DNA from: Tolypeutes matacus
Lineage: Eukaryota; Chordata; Mammalia; Cingulata; Chlamyphoridae
DNA: 64,000 nt
Assembly: GCA_026826555.1 (NCBI GenBank)
Contig: JAKSZT010054581.1
Span: 712,902 to 776,901, forward strand
Direction: 5' to 3'
Positions 11,525-21,859 of the stretch are shown here, piece by piece. The notes under the pieces were generated by a model that saw nothing but the letters and a program-made list of their open reading frames with translations, was not told the DNA's origin and ran no database searches. A program made the translations under genes and the position numbers. Numbering within the stretch: the stretch's first letter is position 1; every line of letters begins with the position of its first letter.

Positions 11525-12030
11525 TAATTCTTTGAGTTTCTTTCTTGTATGTAGGGATTCTGATGTGGTTACCCATATGTAAATAACAGCTGTTATGTCA
11601 CAGTCTACTTGTTTGAAAGCATCTGAAATAAAATGAAAGTTATTCTTACAGTAAAAAGCAAGGCTGACAGGGCTCAGGCAAACTCCCTCATAACAACATG
11701 ATGCCCAGTCCCCAACCTCAAACTCTGACCCAATGGCATACAGATGATCCTGCCCACCACCAAGGGAGAAAAACATGTATAGTATGAACAAGGACACAAA
11801 GCCCAATTCAACTATTCCCTAGATGTCAGGCAAAGTGGCTCATAATAGTCAAGGGATGCATGGTTCACTCTAAGAGGTACAGCCTTCCATCTCATTGTGC
11901 CCATGAACACACCCCCAAATTTAAAGAGAAAAACATGGAAAACCTGAACAGAGAAATAAGCAAATACAAAACTTTCATGTGTGACTATCAACACCCTCAA
12001 TTTGTAAATATATATATATATATTATTTTT
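11525..12030. other. Unassigned stretch before a SINE
   Basis: I see no L1, LTR or tRNA-like signature. It is A-rich, with only short frames on either strand. It ends in a TA run that served as the SINE insertion site. It may be an old decayed repeat. Confidence 0.4.
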
Positions 12031-12200
12031 TAGATTTTATTTATTTATTCATTCATCCCCCCCTTGCTGCTTGTGCTCGCCGGGTCAGCCACCCACGCCG
12101 TGCGGGCGGACCCGCCCTCACCAGGAGGCCCTGGGAACCGAACCCGGGGCCTCCCATATGGTAAACGGGAGCCTCACTGATTGAGCCACAGCCGCTTCCC
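12031..12200 (-). mobile_element. DAS-type tRNA-derived SINE
   Basis: Read on the minus strand, it starts GGGAAGCGGCTGTGGCTCAA and has a tRNA-like head with A and B boxes. A GC-rich body follows, then an AAATAAATAAAT tail (plus 12031-12050). The head and the GGGCCTCCTGGTGA junction match the DAS SINE type of armadillos. Little decay is visible, so it is one of the younger insertions. L1 machinery mobilises such SINEs in trans. Confidence 0.85.
12134..12188 (-). promoter_or_regulatory. Internal RNA polymerase III promoter (A and B boxes) of the SINE
   Basis: On the minus strand the A box is TGGCTCAATCAG (plus 12177-12188). The B box is GGTTCGGTTCC (plus 12134-12144), one base off the GGTTCGANTCC consensus. 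Both boxes and their spacing are intact, so the copy keeps the signals for pol III transcription. Confidence 0.7.
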
Positions 12201-12821
12201 AATATATTTTTAATTAAAGTGTACAATTTGTACCTGAGTTGTACAGCAACATTATGTGTATAGTAAAAGTTGGGAACTTATAAAATAAACATTTGCAACA
12301 TGATACAGGTATCCCATACATCAGCCTCCACCAACTCCTTGCTTTGTGGTGATACATTTGTTACAAACTAGGCAAGAGCATCATGAAAATATGATTAGGA
12401 ACTCTAGTCTGTATCTCACATTGGGTGTATTTCCCTCAACCCAGCATATTTTTTCTACAAATCAATTTTATAGAAACTTAAAAATAAAAAAAAATTCAAT
12501 TGAAGCAAAGTGTACAATCCATGGTAAATGCTATAAACACAGAGCTTTGTGTTCTTCACTTCAATCATTATTAAAGCATTTTCATTATTTCGATAATAAT
12601 AATCAACAAAAACCAGAAACACAAACTCACACAGAAAAACCTGCCCTTTCAACCTCTCTGTTTCCCGTGCTCTACAGAACAGCTCTTTCTGGCTATTCTT
12701 GCAGTAATATTTATTAGTTTTTTTAAGCAGATTTATTGAAGCATATTCCCATACCATGTGGTCAAGCCAAAATCTAAAAGAAATGTTTTTTTAAAAAGCT
12801 GTTAATAAGATGTTTAATGTA
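12201..12821 (-). mobile_element. Decayed L1 3' UTR fragments, probable
   Basis: Around 12220-12470 and 12715-12770 I see antisense L1 3' UTR-like phrases such as AGATTTATTGAAGCATATTCCCATACC and ACAGGTATCCCATACATCAGCC. The middle part (12480-12700) is unclear. The copies are old and lack poly-A ends or duplications. The call rests on short similarities to L1 3' ends in general. Confidence 0.35.
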
Positions 12822-14849
12822 AAATTTTAAAACAAAAGAGAAACGAGTTTGAAAGAAATTATAAATTAAAAAAAAAAAAAAGTGTAAAGCCAGGTTAATT
12901 TTCATATAATCCATTATAAGAAATGCACCAAAAGGGAAGAAACATTTAAATGTTGATAAGAATTCTGACATAATTTAAATCATTGATATCATAATTCTTA
13001 CTTGTACATTGCAGCCCTAAGTATTGGAATCAATAGTCTCTAAAAATGATAGAAAGTACTGGTTTAGTGATTTTATTTTCATTTTTGCCATAATTAATTC
13101 TGGATTATCAAATTCCTATTTTAGAATTCTTCATATCTTTTTGGAATGAATAACTACAAATTACAATGCCCAACTCATAGTTTTATTGGACAACACAACT
13201 CAAAATCTTTTTAAACAGTCCTCCTGCAAAATCATTATGGACCCAGATGGACTATTTAATTAATGAGTATGCATTAGTAAGCACAAAAGAAAAATGATGT
13301 ACCAAAAATATATCTCTTCTGTAGTCCTGGGTCAATTAAAAACAGGTATTTATTTTCTATGAGGAAACTTACAGAATCCTGATCATCACATGATTCTTTT
13401 GATAGGCAACAGAGCAATCAACCAAAGAGTGAGTGGTGGAGTGGATTGAGCAACAGAGAGAGAAGGAAAATGGAAAAAAATGTCCAGAAGGACATTGCAG
13501 ATCATATACAAGTTCTTTAGAGTCTTCACTGCTCAGAAGAATGGATTCCAGCTGTTTTTAAGTCTACCTAGAATATGGCTAGCATGGCTCTTATGCAAGG
13601 TCAAAACTATTCTCAAGAAATTTCAAATAACTACAACCAGTCAGAGGCAGACTCAGAAGGGTGGTGAATTAAACTAGCATTCAATCTTAATGAGATTACT
13701 AGAAAAACCCATATGTTTGTAAAAGGAGCTCCTCAGATCTCAGTCAGCCAATGGTCAAAGAAGAAATGACCACAAAATGAGAATATATTTACACCTCAAT
13801 GATGAGACAGTTTATCCAAACCCATGTGACACCAGATATATCCTTGTTACCAAGGATGGAAAACCTGTTCAAGGAATGCTAAACTATCCTGCAGGTCTTT
13901 GGTTCTAAATTGGATCCTGGCAGAGGAGGCTGACACAGCAAGAGTAGGCTCCACCTCATCTTTGTGGGTCCAGGAAAATAAGAGTGCTTGGTGGCACCAG
14001 TAGTCTGTCATTGCAATTTGGCTCACCCTTTCTCCACCTTGGGGATACTCCGTGGTGCAGGCTGAACATATCCAATGCCCATTCTTTTGAGTCTGGCATG
14101 CAGTGGGTAGGAGGGAGGGAATCTTTTGAATAGAATTCTTGTAAATTGATGGCCAGGCTGAATAGAACAGACAGGAATGAAATAAAAGAGGATGTCTTCC
14201 TAGAAATAGGGTCATGAAGCTCTAATTCTGTTTTGAGGGAGTGGTCCAAATATAGATGTACTATGAATAAACCAGGAGTCAAACATATGATTATGGGGGA
14301 AATGTAGTAAACACATGAGAAGCCATGAAAAACAGGCAACAGCCACACCAAGTGATACATGTTGATAATGGGAGAAGATGGACAATGTGTGAAAAATATA
14401 TGCTATGGCCCATGCTTAGTGGTCATAGTCAATGATATTATCACATAATCTGTAACAAAGCTTCCATCCTGTTGTGATGTATTGATGGAAGGTTGTTGTA
14501 TGTGGAGTCTTCAATGTGCATGATTTTTTGCTAAGTTCACATTCCATAATAAAAATATACTTAAAAAATAATAGTGTGGGTGAGAGAAAATTACATTAAA
14601 TGTATGATATGGACTCTACTCAGGAGAAAGATTTTGATGATATTTTTTCAGGCACATATTTGGTGCCTTGCAAATAGAAAAAGTATTTTTAAATATCTGG
14701 CAAAATATAAACTTTGAAAATTATTGTTAAATATCTAATGTCATTTTAATATGAATTTTTTTCTAAAATGAATGCATTACTCAAAAGATAAGTACACCAC
14801 TTGAAAGTGTAAGGTATTTAGTTAGCTGCTTTGAAAAGTACAGTCTTTG
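12822..14849. repeat. Duplicated unit X, copy 2
   Basis: Partner of 1-52 plus 9165-10628, in the same orientation. The first ~65 bases match the window start, and 12893 onward matches 9165 onward. It carries a 500-bp stretch (13706-14208) that copy 1 lacks. It lacks the 9.1 kb present in copy 1 between the head and the main part. It ends in TTTGAAAAGTACAGTCTTTG, where an old L1 fragment begins. Confidence 0.7.
13706..14208. other. ~500-bp insertion in unit X copy 2, unassigned
   Basis: At the equivalent point copy 1 reads straight through (GAGAATCCCCCAAGGTCATGAAGC near 9970). The inserted stretch has a minus-strand open frame of 122 codons (13847-14215) that matches nothing I know. No terminal repeat or poly-A is evident. 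It may be an old processed pseudogene or ERV piece, or sequence lost from copy 1. Confidence 0.4.
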
Positions 14850-15521
14850 ATTTATACATTCAATACAATCCCAAATAACATCCCAACAGGTTTTTCTGAA
14901 ACTCAGGAGCAGATTTAAAAAATTAATATGGAAATGAAAAGAATTTAGAACAACCAAAAAACCTTTGAAATAAAAGAATAGATTTAGAAGACCTCAATCA
15001 CCTGATATATGACATAATTTAAAGCTCCAGTACTCTAGAACATGTGACTTTGACAAGTAAATCCATGTCAATCCATGAAACACAATACAGAGACCAGAAA
15101 TGGCCTCATACTTATGATTAATAGTTTTTCAGCAGATATGCGATGACAATTCAGTGGAGAAACTATGGGCTTTTCAATAAATAGTGCTCAAATGATGACA
15201 TATTGATAACAGACTGGAATGTGAAATGTAAACTCTAAAAGTTTCATAAGAAAACTTAGGAAAAAATCTTCATGTTTTTGACTTAGGCAAAGATTTCTCA
15301 GCTATGGCAGCAAAACCACAAATTCTAAATAAATAAAATAGGACTTAATCAAAATGAAGAACTTCTGTTATTCAAAAAACACCATTAAGAGTATTAGAAA
15401 ATAAGCCACAGATTCAGAGAAATACAGTAAGAGTTCACAGAACACAAAAATAACAAAATAATAGGAAAGATATTCAAACATCTTAACAAAAAGACAATGC
15501 ATTGATGTCAAATAAGAACCT
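14850..15521 (+). mobile_element. Old L1 ORF2 fragment, part 1
   Basis: Decayed ORF2 C-terminal sequence, with recognisable phrases such as TTATACATTCAATACAATCCC and AGATGACAATTCAGTGGAG. It continues after the R2 insertion at 16571. It ends in AAATAAGAACCT (15510-15521), the left copy of the R2 target-site duplication. Confidence 0.75.
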
Positions 15522-16412
15522 ACACCCAGGTCCTATATAAGGGGGGATAACCCCAGAGATTGACGCCTTATCAGTGGGCTCTACTTTGGAATCTGTGCTC
15601 CTGAGAGTGACAGAATTGGACTCAAATAAGTCCTCCCTGCACATGGTCCAACAGTCCCTTCTATTCAAACATATATGTGATGCAGGAGTTTTTAGGTATA
15701 CTTCCAGAGACTGGAGCCTCTGGCCTACCTATGTGCCAGGTGTGCCTGGAATCTCGGTGGAGCTGCAACTCCTACCCTACAGCTCAATGGACTCATCCAA
15801 GTCACCTGGAGAGGAGATGACGATGGGCAACAGCCATCCCAGGGAATGGAGAGGGCCTGCAGCTGCAGGCAGGATAATCCCATCCACCGTATCCATGGGA
15901 TATAAGCCCTCTCTCACTTGGAGGTGGAGTGGACATCACCATCCCAGTCCCTTCAGGATTGGCGGAAGAACCATGGACTAGAGTGGACTTAATGGTATTC
16001 TGTTGTAAACATATTGTGATTCAAGCAATGGAAGAAATTGTGACAGTGAGGTGGAGCTGGTGGCCACTGGATGCTCTCGGGGCAGGGAGGGGAAGGGCAG
16101 TTGAAATACAGGGGATTTTTTGGGACTTGGGGGTTGTCCAGAGTGGTGTTGCGGTGACAGATGTAGGCAATTTTACATCGGCATATACCATGCAGAACTG
16201 TGTGGGAGAGAGTGTGGTCTACCATGTGAACTGTGGTCTATGCTTGGTGACAAGGCCCCCAGGATGTGTATATCCATTGTGGATGATGTGCCACACTGAT
16301 GAAGGATGTTTGTGTGGGATGTTGTGGGAGGTGTGGGAGGTGGGGAACATGGGAATCCCTGTAATTTCTGTGTAATATCTAGGTAATCTAAGCACCTTTA
16401 AAAAAAAAAAAA

Positions 16413-16449
<37 letters not shown>

Positions 16450-16570
16450 TAATAACATTTATGTAAGCAAATGCACATATATGAATATATATTTATATAT
16501 CATTTTACAAATATTGGTATGTATTGTGAAAAATTTGATTTTTACCCACAATAAAAAAAAAAAGAAAAAA
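15522..16570 (+). mobile_element. Non-coding retroposon R, copy R2
   Basis: Same family as R1 and R4, about 1.05 kb, 5'-truncated at a point ~170 bp further in than R1. The 3' end carries TA repeats and an A-rich tail (16551-16570). A 12-bp duplication with one mismatch, AAATAAGAACCT / AAATAACAACCT, lies at 15510-15521 and 16571-16582. It splits an older L1, so it is younger than that fragment. Two overlapping open frames (15574-15981 and 15929-16375) match frames in R1 and R4. Confidence 0.8.
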
Positions 16571-16829
16571 AAATAACAACCTGAAAAAGATGCATGAAAC
16601 GAATAGTCTTTAGGTAAATGCAAATTAAAATCATAACTTATCAACTCAAATGGCAAAATTTAAGAAGACTGAACATACCAAGTGTTGAAAAGAATGTGAA
16701 GGAATTGGAACCCTCACACAATGCTGGTGGGAATGTAAAATGGTACAACCACTTTGAGAAAAAATTCCAGTTCCTTACAAAACTAAATAAACACTGTTAT
16801 AAGGCCCAATCATACAAGGAGAAACAGTT
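16571..16829 (+). mobile_element. Old L1 ORF2 fragment, part 2
   Basis: Continuation of 14850-15521 after R2. Phrases such as GGTAAATGCAAATTAAAATC and CACACAATGCTGGTGGGAATG mark the ORF2 C-terminal end of L1. The sequence is decayed. It stops near 16829, where unit Y copy 1 begins. Confidence 0.75.
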
Positions 16830-18010
16830 ACCTATGGGTCTGGTCAGTGGGAGCCACAGATTTTCTATCACTGAATGGAAAGTGAAACAGGGCACCAAAA
16901 GGGGGCCAAAAGGGAGCCCAAACTGGAAATTAAAACCCAAAATTTTACTTGATTGGAGATACAAACCATACTTAAAAGATTTTGTTCAAGAAGACAAGCA
17001 GAAAAGGACAGACTGTTCATGAGGATAATATAGGGTCTGTCCCTATCTTCCTAAAAAAAATAGGGAGAGGAAATTGACTAGTGACACTAGAGACTTGGAG
17101 CCCCTCCTTAATTTACATTTATAAAGGAGGGAGGCAGGCCTGTCCAGAGCTGGCTGATAGCCAAGTCAGATGCCCAGAAGCAAACAATTCATAAGGTCAG
17201 ATTTTTCCTTAAAATGATGGAGATGATGCAATGGGGAGAGCATTTCTTTGACCTTTTAGATAGAAAAGACCTTGAGTGCATCTTCCATCCTAGGGAGGCT
17301 CCTATGACTCAGTCATGGAACATTTCTTAACTTGGAAACCCCTCTCTGCACATTACCAGGCAGCCTTGCTCAACCAAGGCTCCTATAAGTCTACAGAGCA
17401 GGAGAGCTATTGGCAGGACATGAGAGGGTCTCATATTAGCCACATATCAGGCCTAGGCAGCCACCATACAGGGGGCCACACAGTCCTTCCTTGAAGGTCC
17501 CTTGCTTCCTCCTTCTGCATATTAAAAGCCCATTCCTCTGTTTCCCTGGGATTTGTGACTATTGGAACAATTCTTATAAAACAGTGACACCTAGTGGTAG
17601 CCTCTTGTGCTCTTACTTCGTATGTATTGATGTTACCTTAACATCTTGCCTAGAATATACATTAGCCCTGACAATGGGATATATAAACTCATAGCTAGCC
17701 ACCATCTGCCTTTCATCCCAGTCTAGGGATTTGTGGTCTCTGTACCTTTCAACAAAGGGAGCTGTCAGCACTGGGCAGTGGCCATTGGCTGGGCATCTTG
17801 GAGATGCCCCTCACCATCCTCTTTCCCCATGCCTTCCCAGCACTTTCTCAGCCAGGGTCAGATCCCAAGCAGGGCTATATGGAAGGGAAGTTGTGGTCTT
17901 TGTCCCATTCCCACATTTGTCACCACCATGGACACTCTGCCTAAAATACCAATTGAAAATTACAGCCCTGAAAGCATCTAGCATTTAGTTGGTCTTTATA
18001 ATCATGTTCA
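16830..18010. repeat. Duplicated unit Y, copy 1
   Basis: 17028-18005 aligns in the same orientation to 18985-20005. Shared blocks include CCAGAGCTGGCTGATAG, GGAGATGATGCAATGG and CACCACCATGGACACT. The first part (16830-17020) also has a shorter relative at 18193-18315. A frame of 82-85 codons (17731-17988) is not kept in copy 2, so I do not call a gene. Both copies contain the motif order of an old LTR or internal ERV piece, but I cannot name the family. Confidence 0.65.
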
Positions 18011-18984
18011 GAGTTGAGGACCCTGTGGGTTTCCATATATATGGCCAAGAGATTTTCTGTAGATATCCTAAGACAATCCAGTGCAGAACACATGGACTTT
18101 TCAACAATAAGTGTTCAATCACACATGATCTAGCCACTATCATGCTGGTGAGAACAGACACCTCCAGGATCAATTGGGACACCCTAGAGTCAGAGAAATG
18201 GTTGCCTATGAGTTTCCATTACTGCATGGAATGTCAAATGGGGCCCTGAAACGGAATCCAAACTGGAAACTGAAATTGAAATTTTTACTTGATAATACTT
18301 ACAGATTTTGTTCAGAGGACAAGGAAAACCAAATGACATCAGTAAAAACTGATGAAATTGATGTTATTAAAATTAGAGACATTTGTTCAAAGACAATATT
18401 AGAAAGAATACAAGCCACAGATTTACAGACTATATATACAAATCTCACATATAATTAAGAGCTTTTATCCAGAATCAAAGATTTAAAACTCAGTCATAAG
18501 AATGCAAACATTCTAAGTAAAAAATGGCTAAATGATCTTAACACTTCCTCATTAAAAAGATACATGGGTGGGAAATAATGAAGGAAGCAAAGCTCAACAT
18601 ATTAGCCATGAGGGAAATGCAAATTAGAACATCATGTGATACCACTACACACTAGTTTGAAAAAAAAATGAGAAAACCAAATAATGGCACGAATGCAGGA
18701 AAAAAAGAACTCATATTTATTACTCATGTGAATGCAAAATAAAACAATACAGCCACTTTGGAAGATAATGTCAGTTTCATATAAAGTAAATCATACACTT
18801 AACAAATGGTCCTGTAACTACACTTTTACATATTTACTCAAGTGAGCAGAAATTATCTCCACAAAAAATCCTGTAAAAAATATTTAAGCAGATTTTTACT
18901 AGGTCACAAAAACTGGAAAAAATAAAAATGTTCATCAACAGGTGGAAAAAAGAGGGGGGTGAAGGAGAAACTGCAGGCTGGTTG
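18011..18984 (+). mobile_element. Old L1 ORF2 fragment between the Y copies
   Basis: Decayed L1 ORF2 3'-part: ACAATCCAGTGCAGAACACATGG near 18075, TTACAGACTATATATACAAATC near 18425, and TGAGGGAAATGCAAATTAGA near 18610. It is interrupted at 18193-18315 by sequence related to the head of unit Y. There is no 3' UTR, since unit Y copy 2 follows at 18985. Confidence 0.65.
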
Positions 18985-20005
18985 GTAAGAGTAAGTGGTC
19001 CCTCTCATTCTAGAAAAAAAAAGAGAGAAAGAGAGTTAATTGACTAATACCACTAAAGGCTCTGAGCCCCTGCTCTATTTATATATAAAAGGAGGGATAC
19101 AGGCCTCTCCAGAGCTGGCTGATAGTCAAGGCAGATGCCTTCAGGCAAACAATTCATAAGGCCAGGTTTTACTTAAAAAGAAGGAGATGATGCAATGGAG
19201 AGAGCATTTCTCTGAGCAGTGCCATAGAATAGACTCTGAGTGCCTTTTCTGCTCTGGGGAGTCCCTTTGACACAGTCATGGAATTAATTTTATTGGGAAA
19301 CCCCTCTGCCCAAGTTACCAGGCAACCTGGATCAACCAAGATTCCTACTACAAGAGAGGCTTGAGCCAGGTGGGCTATCAGCAGCATGAAAGAGGGTCTC
19401 ACATCAGTCACAGATCAGGCCCAGGCAGCCACCCTACCAGGACCTGTATAGCCCCCTTCCTGAAGAGTCCCTGGCTCCTCCTCCTACATAAAGATCCCAG
19501 TCCTCTGCCCCTCTGGGAACTGTGATTAGAGGAACAATTTTTCTCCAACAGTGATGTACAGTGATGATCCACTTTGTTCTTACTTTCTGCAAAATAGTTA
19601 TTGATGCTTTAACACCTTGCCTAGAATAAACAGAAATACTGACATATGTATACATAAAACACAAATGGTCCCCATCTGCCCTTCCCCATAATATAGGGAT
19701 CAGTAGTTTCTGCATCCTCATGTGAAAGGTGTCATCAGTCCCAGGTAGTGGACACTGGCCTGCCACCCTGTGGTCTTCCCCTGCCATCCTCCTTCCACAG
19801 TCTCCCCAGGCCTTTCTCAGGCAGAGTCAGATCCCAAAGCAGAGATATATGGAAAGACAGTCCCAGGATAAAGTCGCATCCCCAAATATGTCACCACCAT
19901 GGACACTTTGACTAAAGTACCCATTGAATTTCAGCCCCAATATTGTCCACCTTTTAGTAGATCTTTGTAAGCTTGTTCAGAGTCAAGACCCTGGTGGACT
20001 CCCAC
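18985..20005. repeat. Duplicated unit Y, copy 2
   Basis: Direct-orientation partner of 17028-18005, with small indels throughout and divergence by eye near 20 percent. It ends in TTGTTCAGAGTCAAGACCCTGGTGG, which matches ATGTTCAGAGTTGAGGACCCTGTGGG near 18003. No frame is preserved between the copies. Confidence 0.65.
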
Positions 20006-21859
20006 TTTTGCAGAAGGGAATTAACCAGTGATGAGATTGTGCATGGAAGTAGGTGCCCATGTGTCCTGGGTAAGGTGCCCACCTGAAGAAGTAGACGTCC
20101 TTCCCTGTGGCTTTTAGCTTAGGAACTACTTACCTGTAGATAGCAAGCCTCAGTTATTCCACAGGAAGCATTTGAGCTCAGATGGAAGGATGTCAGGGCA
20201 GTTTAGGATGGGTTACCAAAGGTGGCTCTAACCAATTCCTGTTAGTTAGCTGTGAATAGTTTCTTGTAGATGATTTTGGGCTTGGTTCATCAATTAACAT
20301 GCAATCCCTAGCCTTTTCTCCCAAACCCACCAGCAGATTTTTATCACTTCTTTCAAATGCAGACATTCTGAAAGCTAGAAGCTTCAGTGGAGATGGAGCA
20401 TGGGATATAGCCACAGGCTCCTCTCCACTCAAAGCCTTCTTTCAACTACCCCACCCCCAGGTGGCAGGTTAAAAATTGCAGGGTTTTTTCAAAACATTCC
20501 AGTTTGGGCATACCCCATTCCTCACTTTTCCTAGTCCCATTAGAGAATATCTGGCATGGAAGTGGACATTTAGCTTTTACTCAGATGAAAATTTTAGGTC
20601 TCTGTGGACATCTCCTAAAAGGAGAGGGTGGAGGGTGGAAGGTCAAGAAGGAAGAAGGTTTCTGAGAGGGTGGGGCCTCCATGGAGGAGCCAAGTGACTG
20701 TGGGGGAGGAGGGCCACATGAAGTGGTGGACCAAGGCTAAGTCATAGATGTCTGATTATGATATCCCTAGTAACAGTCGGAGCCTGGCCCTGGGAGCCTG
20801 AGCTGATATAAAATGTGAACAGTGGGGTCTGGGTGCAAGGAGGATGATCCCCATCTCCTGCTCCTCCTTCCCAACTCCCCACCATATAGATCTTGACTGG
20901 GACGCACCTCTTCTCTGAATCTGGGACCAGGACACAGGTCTCTGCTCCCTTCCAACACCCACAATATTTCCCCTTGTGGCAGCTAAAGAAAAAGCAGAGG
21001 TATAGTAGGCAAAGCCCATTTGGGATCAGAAAGGAAACACTACAGCTCACATGCTCAGGGACCACAGGAGGCACTTTAGCAGAATGAGCAACTGTAGGGA
21101 ATTTAAATGGAGGATTTTGGAGACTAGAAGAAGAAGTGACCACTAGATGACAGTAACACACAATCTAGTCATAAGGGGACTGGTGTTGACTGCAGGAAAA
21201 TTCCAGAGGCCACAGGGGGGAAGGAGTCCCCTGAAGGGGAAGCAGGGCAAGGGGCCCAAGGCAGTTTGGGGCCTTATAAGCGTCCATGCCTATTGTACAA
21301 ATTGAGGGCCTATGTTGTGCCAGTTTCCTGGGTTATGCAAAGCTGGTTAATACTAAATGGCTAAAAAATGCTTACTGAGCTAATTTTAAGATAATTGAAT
21401 GTGTAAGTATTTGAGTTAGGCTGTACCCCAAAGAGTACTTCCTCATGGGTCACACTTTTTACTTCACCTTTAGGGGCTTGTTGTGATTTTAGTCTAGTTA
21501 TAGGTCTGCAAGAGAAGAGGGGTGGGGTGGGTGGGTATGGAGAAAAATTAGAAGGTTTTTCCAGCTAATTACCTCAAGCATCCCTTGCATTTTCATCTGC
21601 TGAGATAGGAGTAATCTCTTCAGATGTTGGTTGGATTGCAGACTCTTCAGGGCGGGTTGGATGTTTGATGATATTTTCTTCAGAAAGAGAGGTGGTGGAA
21701 ACTCCTTGAGGCAAGCTGGAGATTGGGTAGTGCACGCTTGAGGCTAGGTGGTAACCTCCTCAAAGCAGGGAGGAGGTCCAGATTCCTTGGGGCAAATTAA
21801 AAATTTAATAATAATATATAACAAAAATAAAAAATACAAAAATAAAATAAAATAAAAAT
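20006..21859. other. Unassigned stretch, moderately GC-rich
   Basis: About 1.85 kb with no L1, SINE or R signature. Blocks rich in GGAGG and purines occur near 20620-20730. 21580-21780 has a repeated pattern of CTTCAGGGCGGGTTGG, CTCCTTGAGGCAAGCTGG and CTCCTCAAAGCAGGGAGG spaced ~50-60 bases, a weak tandem motif. A minus-strand frame of 139 codons (20742-21161) has no recognisable product. 21790-21859 is A-rich. Confidence 0.4.

Noticed and set aside
16219..16458. Small minus-strand frame over the TA repeat of R2
   Set aside because: It is mostly Tyr-Ile repeats from (TA)n and overlaps the shared plus-strand R frame.
20742..21161. 139-codon minus-strand frame
   Set aside because: Several other frames overlap it on both strands, there is no known match, and there are no splice or promoter features.
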